Assembly (NCBI GenBank): GCA_030770545.1
Contig: CM061100.1
Location: 5,711,501 to 5,775,500, forward strand
Length of the DNA: 64,000 nucleotides
Reading direction: 5' to 3'
From: Macropodus opercularis
Lineage: Eukaryota; Chordata; Actinopteri; Anabantiformes; Osphronemidae
Every line of letters begins with the position of its first letter. The stretch's first letter is position 1. Shown here in pieces: positions 1 to 12,699 of the stretch. The translations under genes were made by a program, and so were the position numbers. Under the pieces are notes generated by a model. The model saw nothing but the letters and a program-made list of their open reading frames with translations. It did no database searches and had not been told where the DNA came from.

Positions 1-3000
1 CCCTAATGTTCCCCTTGATAACAAAAGTTATGTTTTCTCTATGAATAGTTACACACCTCATTTCAAAAGTTATTTTCAGAAAATAATAAGTGATTCCTAA
101 TACGCTGGATGAATTGTAGCAGTTTCTTGTGCTGTAACTTTTTGATGCCAAAAGGTCAAAAGTTAAAAGCAGCATGGACTCTCAGAAGAATTGCTTTTCC
201 TCGAGAAAACTGCCTTGCGCAATATTTTTCAGCGGCACGTTAGCGCTGAGTCGGTGAAATCAGACAAGTGTCTTTAAACAGTCGTGTAAATTAAAGTGGC
301 GCAAAGCACGAGGGGTCATTTCGCTTATGTATGACAGTCAGTTAACGAGAAATGCAGAAAAGTGCATCAATAAATAACAACAATCTCAAATATCAAGAGA
401 AAACGGCAGAAACCGTAAACTAGTGGTCGCACTCACAACCAGTAACAGGCCAAAAGATGCTGTAATATGATAGCGTGCATTAGACTGATTGTGTTCCGTC
501 TTGTTTTTGTCTTGACTGTGCTTCTGAATACTAATGCCTGTATTTCATGTACCATCACAGAGATACATGTGCGCGTTCTGGAGCCAGTAATAGGATGTCG
601 TCAAACAGAACTTTGGCATGTCAGACTGGCTGTTGCCTTTAATCTGATGCTGCGCAGACTTTGTGGAAGCCTTTGATGCATATGTTGGAGTGAATGGCTG
701 GTAAAGTCATCCGATAGAAGAGTGTTGCAGAGATCGTCCGCCCGCTCACATGCCAAAACCGCTTGTCCATCCGCGCTCTGCATAAAATATCTTGATACCC
801 ATGATTTCATCCTCGTGTCAAAAAAATAGCCACAGCGGGGATTTTCCCCCACGAGGAAAAGGTCCACTCTCATCAGTTTCTCCTTTTTGCTGCCTACAGT
901 ATGTGCGTTCCATAACACTGACAGGTTAAATACCTCCGCAAGTATGCCGTCCAGATGAGAATCTCATCTGCCATTTGCTCCAGTGTTTCCCGATTATGGA
1001 TGATTTGGAACCTAGAAATTTCAGGAAACAACCAGACATCCAGCATTTTCCCACAGGACAGCCAGTGTGCTTCCTCCAGCACAGGAGCAGTGCCTGTAGT
1101 CCTCCAGAACGGCTGCCCAGAAATCTGTTTCCACCACAGTGGGAGACTCTGAAGGTGCAGATCAGGAGCTGATTCAGGATAACATCAGTGTATACTTCAC
1201 ATCATCAGGAGATTGTTTAATAAATACGTCACCATGTGGCATGTGGATACTTTTTCAACCAACGCGACGATCTGGCATTTTAGAGCCATGAATAGTTTTA
1301 TCGTTCAGGAACAATAGTTTTGCAGCTCTGCAAGTGGAATCATTCATGGCTGAGATAATTTTTCTAATTCAAGGCAATTTTATTAAGGGCAGTTGCACCA
1401 GGATGACATCACTAAGATCCGAGGGTTTCAGAGTCGTGAGATACTGTAAGCTGCTACAAATTCTTCAGGCACTGATAGACAATTCTACGTGGCTTTGATT
1501 GATTTGTGGACTGAGCTCGACTGATGCGTGTCCAAACGTTGACGTCATGGAAAAGGCATTCCCCTACTACTGCCCTGGCTTCTCTCAGCATGCCAAAAAT
1601 ACTGCCCTAATTGATCCTCTTTCGCTTTCTCTCATTCCTTCTCCCTCGCCCCGCCTGTCTCAGAGCCCTCTGTCTTGTCAGCTCTTGTTCAGCCCCCTTT
1701 CCACTGTCTCATTAAATTAGAGGACAATGGTTACTTTAATGGCAACATTGTTAATTTACGCAAACGTTAATCTGCCATTTGTCCACCTCATTGTTCGCTG
1801 AGCTTTCAAAACTGTGGCACACAGACAAACCCAAGCACATCCAAAGGAGCCGTGTGCACCAGACTGCCTTGGAATAGATTTGAGAGACGGGGAATTAGAC
1901 AGAGGAGATAGATGAGCTGAGCTGTATGCAAGCAATGCAAATAGACACACAGAGACAAAGGAAAATGTACGAGTGTAGTTATTTTCCCCTTTATTGCGTG
2001 TGTGTACACGTGCGCATATGTGCCAGTGTCTTACCAACTCTGCTGCCTTGTGTTTTGACATTCTCGTGGCAGACCACACTGTGGCTGGATCTTTTGTTCT
2101 CTCAGGCAATCTTAGTCATCACTGAGTGAGTGTACGAGCCTCACGTTGTCCAACTGGCCCCCGTAACTGCTAATAATGTCCACGAATGAGATCCACAACA
2201 TTTAAAGGACCACATCTTGGCCATGCTGAAAAAAAATAAATGAAAGCTTCTGATACATTTGTGTCTGTGTCAAATTCCCTTTCTTTTGTCTACACGAAGT
2301 GCCAGGCTACAAAGTTGACTCTGAGAGGCTTAACCTCCCGGCAGTCACAGTGTTATTACTATACGTAACAGTCTTCTAATTACTGCAGAAGCTGTGGAAG
2401 GGGAAACATTACCTGCGATGGATGCCAACTCTTAAAACAACCAAAAGCAGCCATAAACGGCTGGCAGGCTCGCATCATGGCACCCAAACAAAACTTTTAA
2501 CAAAATGACTTGATAAAGCTCCCGCCTCATTGTCCCCCTGCTCCCCTCCCCTCCCCTCTCCCACCACATTGTATCCATTTGCACGTTATGTGGCCACATA
2601 ATTTAAACAGTGTGAGTGCATTGTTTTGCTGGGCAGAGGAGCCAGCGTGGCCCGTGTGTCTTTTGTGAGGTTCTTGGGGATCACCGCATCCACCCTGCTG
2701 AATAACAAGACCAGAGAAACTATGTGAGCAATGTCCAAACAGGTCGAATTACTACTAACAAAACAGCCATTTGACAGCAGCGAAACAACTCTCGAATGAC
2801 AACGCTTTAAAAAATGGCAAATGGGTTTAGGAAGAAAAGCAACAACGCTATGATCATTTCTCTTGTGTGTTTCTAACACGATTTCGCGCAGGAATGCCAT
2901 GTGAGTTGTTCATTTCGTCTGACTGTGCTTTGTGGTTTCCCTTTGTGTCATCTTGTTGTTTTTACAGTGGTAACTTTTTGGAAATACTGCTGAAAGTTTT

Positions 3001-4359
3001 TCATAACTAGTTACAAACATTTCTCAATACTTAATTCACTTTTTCAAAACTTCCCCCGCTGTAAGAAAAACATGAATGTGGACAAAAGGATCGTCTTTTT
3101 TTTTTTTTGTTCTCGGAAAATAGCTTCACACAAAACAATCTTCCCACAAGTCTGCATAAGTTAGAATCACAACCTTAACAGGAAATAATAGTTAAAACTG
3201 GTCAAATGGGATCTCCTAGTTCATTTTGCTTGAAGAAACTCATCCAGTTTCATCCCAGTGTCATGCCAGTGTGGCAGTGAGCTCACACGCACCATATTGT
3301 GACCCTGATAACAAACAGAGGTCACCAACAGAACAAGATTCATCATATTGGTTTAATCCTGTTTAAATGTTGAAGGTTCCTTTGGCAAGACACTGATGCC
3401 ATTATTTAATAGCAGCCCATGAAGGACGCCTGCACTATTTTGAGATACGATTTCTTTTTTTTGTATCAGCAGCCTCTTTGGCGTGGTTTCTGTGGTTGCC
3501 ATGGTTACACAGTCACTCCTAGTAGTGGTACTGCAAGTTAAAACCTCCGCCACCATCAAGACGGCAAATAGTCATACACATTCATAAGAGCGAAATCTGC
3601 CCTGTCGCCCCCGATGGCTTAATCTGTGCCACTCCTGATCCTTGCGTTTTGAATATGACCAGCTCCTCCTGGTACGTTTTGTTATTCAGAAGTACACAGA
3701 TTGGCATTTTCAAAAGGCCATGTAAAGGTCATGTGTTTGCTATTCTGAGCTGTGTGGCCCTACCAAACTTGAGATGCTTTATATTTCATCATTGTGTCTC
3801 CCCTTCATACTGCGGTGTCTTGAACTGTTTGGTGCGGCATCTTATCAGGGTCCTGAATGGTCCTGAAGTCTGTCGAGGAACCCATAAAACTCTGATGTCT
3901 GACATTTTCACAGAGAGGAACTTTGTCCTTATGGAGTTCTTGAAGTCAAGCCAGATGACCTTTTACTCCTCTCTCCTCTACCACTCTGGTATTGGCCGTA
4001 CTCATTTTCAGATGTAATTAAATCCCACAATCCCTGGCTCCTCGATAAGAAGACATTTTCTGAAGAATCGATGTAATGCAAGTCTGTGATCAGATATGCA
4101 GTCACCTAGCGAGACCACTCAAATGTATGCTTCGTTTGCAGGGAACGAAGGGCCACAGCTTTACGTTTGCAAAATGTGAATTTATTGAATACATTCAAGT
4201 TATTTCATTCTTTTCAAGTTAAGTTTTCAAACATCCATCTTAATCCTCGTGCAGATATTTAAGAATGAATGAATACATCTCGCTCACTCGTCTTGTAAAC
4301 TGCTTCGTCCTCGTAAGAGTCGTGGAACGTGCTGCTGCCTGTCCCAGCTGGCTGATCTG

Positions 4360-4420
4360 AGGAGTCAAAGCCAGGTCCTTCAAGTTGTGAGCTAACCACT
4401 ACTGCACTGTGCTGCTCATG
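4360..4420 (+). repeat. Fragment of teleost interspersed repeat (3' end)
   Basis: The words 'gtcaaagccaggtccttc' and 'gctaaccactactgcactgt' resemble the end of a very common fish repeat ('...gaacccaggaccttct...tgctaaccactacaccaccgtgctg'). Two other pieces that look like the same repeat lie at 29938-30045 and 57961-58140. The family name is not certain (LINE-tail type). Identification is from memory of the consensus. Confidence 0.45.
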
Positions 4421-4547
4421 CCCAATTCTTTTGAATTGAATATGTTTTTTGTATAAAATAACTACAGTCAATTGTCAAGACTTATTACCAAGTCTTGATA
4501 GAAAAATACCATGAAATATTATAGTAGCAAATGTCAATAAAGGACTT

Positions 4548-4960
4548 ATGGCAATGCCTACTGCCACCACAGGCTGCTGGGAATACAGGGGGTGGACACT
4601 CTCCAAGGTCCTGGAGACTGCTAAACAAAGGCTCACAGCACTGTCAAGTAGACTAAGGAGACGCACCAAAGAGGGAGAAGCTCAGTGTAAAGAAGGTCCA
4701 GAGCCACCAGAAACAGGAAGAGCGTATGAAGAAAGGAGAAGGAGCCAACTTAGTTACCAGTGGCTGCAGAACCTGGTCTTGTTTATGATTCCAGAAACAT
4801 TATGTTTCAGGTTGTCCGTCCATCTGACCAGTTCTTAAGGGACTTCTCAGAGTGGGCTGTTGAGTTCAAGTTTGAATCGATATTGGAGGTCAAAGGTCAA
4901 GGTTACTGCGATATCACATCTGCCACAAACGTCCACTTTGACTGGAGAATGAACTGAGTA
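4548..4960 (+). mobile_element. Degenerate LINE-like fragment plus repeat tail
   Basis: An open frame at 4548-4838 contains KQRLTALSSRLRRRTKEGEA, followed by a charged stretch. This resembles the basic linker ahead of the reverse-transcriptase domain in fish non-LTR retrotransposons. Further on, 'aggtcaaaggtcaaggt' (about 4888) is a word typical of fish interspersed repeats. No catalytic RT motif is present, so this is only a relic. It could instead be two unrelated repeat pieces side by side. Confidence 0.35.
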
Positions 4961-5439
4961 GGGACAGACATACGCACAAACGCACCTTCACTGGTAGGGC
5001 TGTAATTCTAATTTCATACTTCGTTACACTGTAACAACTGTCTGCTTTCTTTTACTGAGTGTTTCTCTGGAATGCTATTCTTCAATCTCTTTAAACTAAA
5101 AGTGTAAAATCAAGAGCAGAGCAACATAAGGGTAAAACAAATGATACTTTCAATGGTGCTTGACTTGGACCCGAGCAGATTAAAACCGCAGGTAGTTTTG
5201 AGTTTGTTCCACTCGTATTCAGTTTCCATGTTATTAATGAATCGTTCATGTTTTAATCATTATTTAAACATGTCTGGGGTCAAACATGCTGCTACTACTG
5301 CTCAGGATCAGTAAAGCCTTTTTTTACCTACAGTACCTGTTTGTGGCCTGAGAACAGACCTCAGTTATGCTTCTGGACATCTTCATGACAAATGCCTGGT
5401 CAGTTAAAGTTTACACAGCTTTCTGTGAGAGTATGAGCG

Positions 5440-5790
5440 ATCCTCACTGTGTGCAAAGCAACCTCCATCAGCGCGAATACGGCTCCATATCGAACAGCGC
5501 GCCTTTCTCTTTGGCCAACCACTGATTGGGAAAAACGTTGTTTTGCAGCAAGACAATAACCTCAAGCTCTCTTTCCAGCTGTGTAAGAAGAACATAGCTG
5601 CTAGAATATTTTCAGTGGTGGTTTGGCCAGCTCGCTCACCAGAGCTGAACCCCATCAAGCTGGTGTGGGAGAAGCTGGACTGAAGTGTTCGGGAACGCTG
5701 CCCAACTAGCATAGCAGACTTTTGGGAAGCTGTGCAGAAGGCAGAAGGAAATCACACCTGTGTATCAGCAGAGTTGATCAGTAGAATGAA
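5440..5790 (+). mobile_element. Tc1/mariner transposase remnant (C-terminal half)
   Basis: Translated + strand fragments in shifting frames match the DDE half of fish Tc1-like transposases: VLQQDN (second catalytic Asp), then VVVWPARSPELNPI, LVWEKLD, CPTSIADFWEAVQ and ELISRM. The family motif is LNPIE with a catalytic acid; here it reads LNPIK, so the third catalytic residue is lost. A stop follows 'EKLD' and there is a frameshift upstream of VLQQDN. Terminal inverted repeats were not found. It is a dead copy inside the astrotactin intron. Confidence 0.85.
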
Positions 5791-6008
5791 TCTGAACAAC
5801 ACAGGATTCATCAGTGCAAAATATTTCATCCATATAGTAGAACATTTCGTACTTTACAGCATGTTGTCTTATTTTTATTTCTTTTTGTGAGGAGTGAGTT
5901 ACATTAAGTTGCAGTGTCAAGCGTTTGTCGTTTTTGTGAGGAGTTTAAAAGTTTAATGTGAAAAATACATGTATAAGCATACAGTGCTTTCTTTCATGTC
6001 ACTTTCAG

Positions 6009-6109
6009 GTTCACGCTGAACGCAGTGGACAGCCGAGGCAGTCATTCTGAGGCGAGCTTCGTCTCGGTACGGACGTCCTGTCCTGTAGTGGATGACAGCC
6101 GAGCGGAAG
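6009..6109 (+). CDS. astn2: astn2 exon, end of FNIII domain
   Basis: The acceptor is tttcag|gttcac and the donor gaag|gtactt. It encodes FTLNAVDSRGSHSEASF, then VSVRTSCPVVDDSRAE, matching the astrotactin segment before the annexin-like domain. It enters with one base completing a codon and ends in phase 1. Confidence 0.93.
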
Positions 6110-9104
6110 GTACTTTTACCTTTTGACTATTTCCAAGTACGCCTTCTTGTTCTTACAGTATGTTTTTTCAATCCTTCAACATTTTTGACATTAAATCTCT
6201 TAAGTCATTGTCCATACTTAGCTAAAACGTTATTTTTTATGAACACTTAAACCTCAGCTGATAAAGTCCAACTAAATTCTGAACCTTTCCATGGAAATGA
6301 CAAGACAAAAACTCCTCTAATTGTGATAAATGTTAATTATTTCATTTCATCGCTATCGTCTCTATTCATCTTCTGTCTTTTCCTTCCGTACAGAACTAGC
6401 CGACAAAGTGTACAACCTGTACAATGGCTACACCAGTGGCAAGGAGCAGCAGATGGCCTACAACACTCTGATGGAGATCCCGCCTCCACTGCTGTATCGA
6501 GTCCAACACCACTATAATTCACACTATGAGAAGTTTGGAGACTTTGTGTGGCGTAGTGAGGATGAGCTGGGCCCCAGGTGAGGAGATTTTCGCTCATGTG
6601 GGATAAGAGAATGCTTCACATTCAGTCAAGTAATTCCTCACAAGGCCGAGTTATGTTCATATTTGTTACTCTTTTATCTTGTTTTAGTTTTGTATGTTTC
6701 TTGTGCTGTTATTGATGACGTGTTGTTTAGGCCTCCAGTCATCTGAAGGTTTTTTTACATAACCAAAGCCAAAGCTGTCTGATCTGGCCCTGCCAGATTC
6801 AAACCATTTGGTCATTTCTCATGGTATTGTCTGGACCCCATGTGAGCAGGAGTACTGTTGCGCAATTAACCCTAACCCCCCCCCCCCTTTTTTTCCAAAG
6901 TGCTTCTACTGGAAACCAAGTGAGCAAGGTCACTATGAAAAGTCTGAGGTTACAGTCGGTCCTCACATTACCATGGTGATGCCAAAACAGTGTTTGACAG
7001 CCAAGGAAAACATTACGTTTGAAAGTCAACGAACACTAAGTCAACTTCCAACTCCATTTCCTCTTCTTTGTCATAAAGTTCCTCCCTGTCCACACCATGG
7101 CACCCCAGCATCCTTTCACCCATGACCTCTGTTGACAGGGATACCCCCTTCATGTGCTGTATGCACACAAAGTGAAACTGACTTACGTGCAGTACGAACA
7201 ATACTTTAGAAACGTGTATGCAGCTCTGACAAGAGAGGACCAGATCTCCACACGAGAGACACAAGACCCTAAGAGTGTTTTGGTTTGTCTACCCCCACTG
7301 CCTGGAAGCACTTCTTTCAAGCTAATAAATAATATCATAATTTGTGGAATAACTTCGGGTCTGTAGGAAGATTATGCCTCTCTCTGATTGGTGACGTGGG
7401 TGGGAGGCATGGGTTGGCCACTGGGAGTTAATATGGGGACTGGGGTGGCCCAACGGTGTGTTTATGTATGCGTGTGTTTGTGTGGGGTGGTAGCGAGGTG
7501 AGGGGGCTTTTGGATGAGCGAGCAAGAATTATTTACTGCCTGAAGTTGGCAGGGTTGAGCCTCATTGGGGTAATTTACAAGCAGGCTCTATTGGTGGTGC
7601 CTTTTAAAAGGTAGCAGAATGGCCAAGTGAAACGTAAGCACAGTCAGCACTCCTCCAGGGGCTGACAATCCCAGGAGCCCCCAAATGTCCACGAGCATTG
7701 TTACGACTAAACACAAGCTCCTTTCATGTAATTGTGTTGTTCTCCAGCCATGCTGTGATACTACTTTTACTGTAAACACAACCATTATCTCGCACTGGCG
7801 TGTACTTTTACTATTTCAACACATGATTCTTCTTATGAGCTTCTGGACTGTTCGCCTTCATTTTGTCTCATAATCAATTACATTACTCAGTTCCCCAATC
7901 TTTGCAAATATTTTAAATCATATGTCTTTGTTTCCTTTCAATCGCAGCTTTGTCTTCTTAGATGTCATCTAATGTGTTTGACTTGTCCTCAGCTCACATG
8001 CCTTCATTGATTATGTGTTTGGTATTCTGTTGTTTCAGACGTAAGAATTTAAGGGAAATGAGAAAATGCCCCCCTCCCTTCAGAGAATAAGTGAAAAGGA
8101 TGTCTGTACTCCTTGCTTAACTAAAGACAGATGTTGATGTTCAACAGACACTGCTTTTCAAAACAAATGGAATTTTGTCCTTCTCTGTGTGTGTTTTCCT
8201 CATTTTCATATCCATACGGGCCAAACAACCTTAAATACTCTGTCTGTAGGTGTGTTTTTTGTGAGTAATATGATATGCACGCATGTGTGTGTGAGTTTGT
8301 CGTAAGCTGTACTTGTTAAAATGAGCTAACCTGACATGTGGCTTTTTCGTGCCGTAAACAACAGCTCCAGGCTACAGACCAGGAGTGAAAACTCTTGGTT
8401 ACGCTCTATAGAAGCTGCTGCTATAGTAAAGAATTACAGCGAGAGGATTTTTTGACCCAGTCTGGTATTAGCAGGCTGCTAAGTAAAAGCTGAGTATATA
8501 CTTTAAAGCTGCAATAAACTAAATGAAAACAAGACTGAGTTGTTCTGTTCTCCAGTCGGAGTCGGAAACCGGACCTGTAAAGCCAAAAGCTTCACAGAGT
8601 AGCTGCTTTGCAATTTCAAATTCAATTTTATTTCTATAGCACTGTTTCGCAACAAATGCCACAACAAAACACAACATTAAGCAAACTCTTAGTTGAAAAG
8701 GCAATGAATACATTGTAATATATACGTGGTCGACCATCTGCCTTGACCAGTTGGGGTGAGGGGCTTCTACAGCACCATGTTATTTTGCTTATTGGTGACG
8801 GGATTCAATGTATTACGTTGTGTGTGGTGGTGCTGAATTGCATGTTTCTGTGTTTTCCCCCAACAGAAAAGCCAACCTGATACTGCGACGAGTAGACAAG
8901 ATTAGCCACTACTGCCGGTCCCTCCTGCACAGCACCCACATCCAGAGCCGCACCGACACCATGGCGTATGTCTTCTGCCGGAGCGAGGACAGTCGACCTC
9001 CTGCTAACACGTGGCACAGCTCTATACATGAAAGTCGCACCACCTGCATGGAAAAGCTCATTTCTGTTCAGCGCAACACATACAGCAACACCAAACTTCG
9101 ATGA
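6009..9104 (+). CDS. astn2: Astrotactin (astn2 likely), C-terminal three exons
   Basis: Three joined exons (6009-6109, 6394-6577, 8867-9104) encode the C-terminus of an astrotactin, a neuronal membrane protein with MACPF, FNIII and annexin-like domains that acts in glial-guided migration and receptor trafficking. Exon phases fit: G|TTC entry, then a split GAA|G-AA codon, then AG|A. Hallmarks are LYNGYTSGKEQQMAYNTLME, VQHHYNSHYEKFGDFVWRSE and DELGPR, which are near-invariant in astrotactins. The first exon is the end of the FNIII domain and the other two form the annexin-like domain. The 5' exons lie left of the window. Astn1 and astn2 are too alike here to separate by sequence from memory; astn2 is chosen because the convergent neighbour is pappa rather than pappa2. 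Confidence 0.9.
6110..6393 (+). other. astn2 intron, 284 bp
   Basis: Bounded by gtactt and a pyrimidine-rich ...ttttccttccgtacag acceptor. Nothing else is recognisable in it. Confidence 0.85.
6394..6577 (+). CDS. astn2: astn2 exon, annexin-like domain start
   Basis: The acceptor is gtacag|aactag and the donor cccag|gtgagg. It encodes ELADKVYNLYNGYTSGKEQQ, then MAYNTLMEIPPPLLYRVQHH, and ends in DELGPR with a split AG|A codon. This is the most conserved block of astrotactins and settles the family. Confidence 0.96.
6578..8866 (+). other. astn2 last intron, 2.3 kb
   Basis: It contains a 12-C run followed by T (6876-6894) and a fish repeat fragment (8610-8690). A GT/GC-rich low-complexity stretch lies at about 7390-7520. 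No additional exon is supported. Confidence 0.85.
8610..8690 (+). repeat. Common teleost interspersed repeat fragment
   Basis: The words 'caaattcaattttatttcta' and 'tagcactgtttcgcaacaaa' match the widespread fish repeat that reads 'ttcaattttatttrtatagcgccaaatcacaacaaa'. Only the first ~80 bp is recognisable. Confidence 0.55.
8867..9104 (+). CDS. astn2: astn2 terminal coding exon with stop
   Basis: The acceptor is cccccaacag|aaaagcc. The exon gives 78 codons after the split Arg and ends with NTYSNTKLR and TGA at 9102-9104. Features typical of the astrotactin C-terminus are KANLILRRVDKISHYC, a YVFCRSE motif and four cysteines. The start of this exon is fixed by the phase-2 donor at 6577. Confidence 0.95.
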
Positions 9105-11620
9105 GACAGGAGTTTGGAGACAAGCGGTGTGGTCTTTTTTTTTATTTATTCCTGCAAATTAACATCATTTATTGATGTACCTCTTCACTCCACTGCAGCA
9201 GGTGTCTCTCCGGTGACTGGTGCATTTTGAAAACCAGGAGAGTCTAAAAAAACCTCAGAATTCACTGGACATTGTGCTGAAGCTACCGAAAAAGATATTT
9301 TTGTGTGGCCTACTTTTAGAAGAGACGACAAAGAAAAAAAACCAACTACAAAATGCCAGTGATTGCACATATCAATGACAAACTGCAGTGTGAACATGTA
9401 AAATATCATTCGGCCAAGAGGTCAAGCTGGTTGGCTTAAATACTTTGAATGTAATATTGTGGTTTCTTCTTGGTGCTCACCTGGAAGAGATAGAAAGAAA
9501 AAAGACATCATTAGTATAACTGGTTTGCCTTTACTACCTTTATTTGAAAGGAGAAACTCAAACGCGTTAAAGCCATTTGGAGCCATCACTTACTTGTTTT
9601 CAAGTTCTTCTATACATAAAAAAATAAAGCTTTGCTTCATGAATTTAAAATCAGTAAGTGAGAAACTATGTCTGTCCTGTATCCCATTTGATTGAGACAT
9701 TCGAAACAGCTGGGCCTCGTGTGGTAACAGGATTAAAGAGTGGACAGTCTGATAAAATTATGCAAAGATGGAGTGGATGGCATTCAATCGCCGTTCCCAT
9801 GCACAGTGACCCACATAAATGCTGGTGGGAGTCTTTCATTTACAGAACTTGTTTGCCAGACTAAAAATTGACCTGAACCTAGATTTCCTTTGCACCCAGG
9901 ACAAGCTTTCGCCTCACTGACCTCTTTAAATACTGCATCATGGTTTAGTATACATAACATTTTTATACAGAAAAAAAAAAAAGTAATTTGTGGAAAACAT
10001 ATAAGATGCTTCCAATCAAATAAGTGGTACAGCAGAAGATGACAGCTCACAGGTTCAGCGAAGGAAGGATCTGCTTTAAGACGTAAATGATCAGTGAATG
10101 CATCAAAAAGTTGCTCCTTCACAGGTTCTTGCTTATATTTATGTGTAGTCAGATGTATTACGAGATAATATTTATTTATTCTGAGAAACATTATCAAGTG
10201 GCCAAACAGTTTGTGCTGAACCAGCGTTAAACATCTGCGGTATTGTACTGTACACTGAGTTCTAAAGAATCAGTGATTTAGGGATCGTACGTGGTTCTTT
10301 GGATCCACTTACTTTTTAGCCCAATGTTATCTTCAAAGCCATGGATATTATTTTACTGAAGATTAACAATGCCTTTTTCAATATTTTCATCTCATGTTAC
10401 ATGAATTGTAATAATAAATAATTACACTGTAAATTTTAATTGTAAAAGAAGACATCTATGTTATTATTATTATTATTATTATTATGTCGCTTTGATTGTC
10501 TTTTTCTGAAGAATGTGAAATATTAAAACTGTGTATAAAACCAGAAGACTTTAATTTTATCACTACAGTTTAATTATTACATTAGGGGTGGAAATATGTT
10601 TACTTGAACAGGTGTTTTATTTATGTATTCTCAAATGACAAAACTATTTGAATTTGCTAAAGACATTTAATGCACTGCACATAGTTCACTCTATCTGCAG
10701 AGGGTTTCCTTATTTATTTCCAGAATATTTGTAGCTTTTCTGCTTTCCAGTTTTCATGAATATTATCGGTTGTTTCCACCTGGCACTTGTTTTGCTTAAA
10801 GTAATAAAATGTAAATGATGTATTTAAACTGGGTAAGTTGCACCCAAGAGCTGCAAAACATCAACCCTTGATGTTCAGAACGGTTCATCGGCAGGTGTGC
10901 AGACCTGGCTATTTGCTGGTGTGGAGCGGTCGGCGTGAGCGCACTGACAGGAAATAACCCATTAAAATAAAAGCATCAAAGAGGGAGCGATATGACAGGT
11001 AACGTTGGCTGGTGAGGCAGTTGTCGTGTCCTCTGTAATGTATACTAAGCTCAAACTCATATGACTGGATTCACTTGGGGGGAATTAGGAATCCGTTTTC
11101 CAACTGATGTATTCTGACAACTTGGGTTTGACGTCACTCCCATGTTAAGTACTTCAAGGTCAACAACTTTAGGAGAAGGTCCCGTCAGAGTATTTCTCAG
11201 TGTAAGATGGTTTTATGTGTTTCTCCATCTATAGGGCTGAGATGTGCGAGGAAGCATCAGTGTCCTTTGAGACCCCATCATGTAACCATAACAGATAGAG
11301 CCACGTGAGCTGGGGAGGGGAAGTGTTACTGTATCTGCATCCAGAAATGCAGCCTCGAACTCTTTACAGAAGAAGCAGTGCATCAGTTCATTCTTGTGTC
11401 ATTGGCCAGATCGCTGATCTGTGAGCATTTCAGCAGGACGGTAGCAGGCCTCATGCTGCACAGCTTCGAATGGGAACCAGTCGGCCATGTGCCGTAGGTT
11501 CATTATGAAAATGGCCAACATGAAGCTAGTATCCATCAAATGTGGGCACATTTTTCATCTGAAACAATTTTAAAATCAGTTTGTCAAGTTGTAAATAAAA
11601 GGAAAAACTATTGTCTTGAG
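9105..11620 (+). other. astn2: Probable astn2 3' UTR; candidate poly(A) signals
   Basis: This stretch is AT-rich non-coding sequence after the stop. AATAAA hexamers on + occur at 9623-9628, 10413-10418, 10803-10808, 10966-10971 and 11594-11599. The last is followed within ~25 nt by a GT/T-rich stretch ('gtcttgagtcttattgagtg'), a good downstream element, so the longest 3' UTR could end near 11,620. The site actually used cannot be decided. A (TTA)n microsatellite lies at 10461-10485. Confidence 0.5.
10461..10485. repeat. (TTA)n microsatellite
   Basis: Perfect 25-nt run of ttattatta... inside the probable astn2 3' UTR. Confidence 0.95.
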
Positions 11621-12699
11621 TCTTATTGAGTGTGTTGTAAACTCTTCATTTGGTAATATTTAGTTATGGTCAGATATTTTTCCAATTAATTCAGTGACTG
11701 AATACACTACATATCTTCAGTTTTGTCTGCAGTCCAAACTTTAAAAGATCATGTACACATATGGTAGAAGTTACTGACCAGAGCTATGTGTTGTGCCTAA
11801 ACAAGAGCTTCAGTGATATGTATTTAGTTATAGTTCAGTTATAGTTTAATTTCTACTAGCTTTCATTTGAGTTCCAGTGATAAAATGGAAACCCAAAGTC
11901 AGCAGCAACAGCCCTGTGTAGCAACAATAATTAAGAAGGCAAATGTCACCTGACGCGGTTCTGATCGGCTGCGATGACCTTATGGCTCGTATCCTGCGTG
12001 AACTGCGAGAGACCTCCACGGAGCGAAGCCCCTGGAGAACAAAGCGCCGCAGTGCAGTTGCAAAATATTACAGCAATATTCGAATCAGAATTGATTAGCG
12101 TGATGGCAAAATTAAGCACAGATGAAAACGTCTGTGATCGTATTTCATGTGCACAAACGTAGAACGCATTGTTCTTATCCATATGATCCAGTTGAATAAT
12201 ATTTACACTGAGCTGGAAAGGGAGGGAAGCATTCGCTGAACTAACAGACAGCTATCCCCTATGAATTACTCTAATTTATCTCATTAACTAAAGGTGGCTG
12301 TGCCTCTCTGCATGTGAGCTGCTGGGAAGCGTTTTCTTTTTCCATTTCTCTCAACAAACTATTCCTTTAAGCTAAGATCCAGTTTCTTTCCAGTCATGCA
12401 ACATTAACTGCACTTTAAAAATCAGTAGCTTTATGTTCATTCTCACAAATTAGGCCATTAACGTCATTGGTGTGCCAGGAACAGCACTCACACATCCATG
12501 CCAATGTATCAATGAAGGCTTAAAGAATGAGTTCCTCTTTTAAACCAGCTCGGCAGTTTTTTTTGAAGGGACTCACTGTGAATGTTCAATGACTTCCAGA
12601 AGAAAGAGACTCTTTAGAGTTGAGACGCACCATAAAGCAGCACTAGCATCAACTTAGACAGACTTGTGTCATCAAAACCAACAAAAGAACCAATCACAC
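11621..12699. other. Intergenic gap between the two 3' ends
   Basis: No gene-like reading frame, RNA gene or named repeat is visible. Its borders depend on the inferred poly(A) sites, so it may be smaller or absent if the two 3' UTRs extend further. Confidence 0.4.

Larger units (their letters stand above)
1..6008 (+). other. Astrotactin intron (partial, runs off left edge)
   Basis: No exon with astrotactin similarity and good splice borders is visible here. The stretch lies upstream of the acceptor at 6008/6009 and is taken as intron. It holds a degenerate LINE-like fragment (4548-4960), a short fish-repeat tail (4360-4420) and a Tc1 transposase remnant (5440-5790), described separately. 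A pyrimidine tract at about 2530-2570 and a T-run near 3097-3109 are simple sequence. Protein-like but broken frames on the minus strand at 594-1160 are unexplained. Confidence 0.7.

Noticed and set aside
3495..3508. gttgccatggttac, close to an RFX X-box
   Set aside because: A single motif of this length is expected by chance in such a window, and it is far from any promoter seen here.
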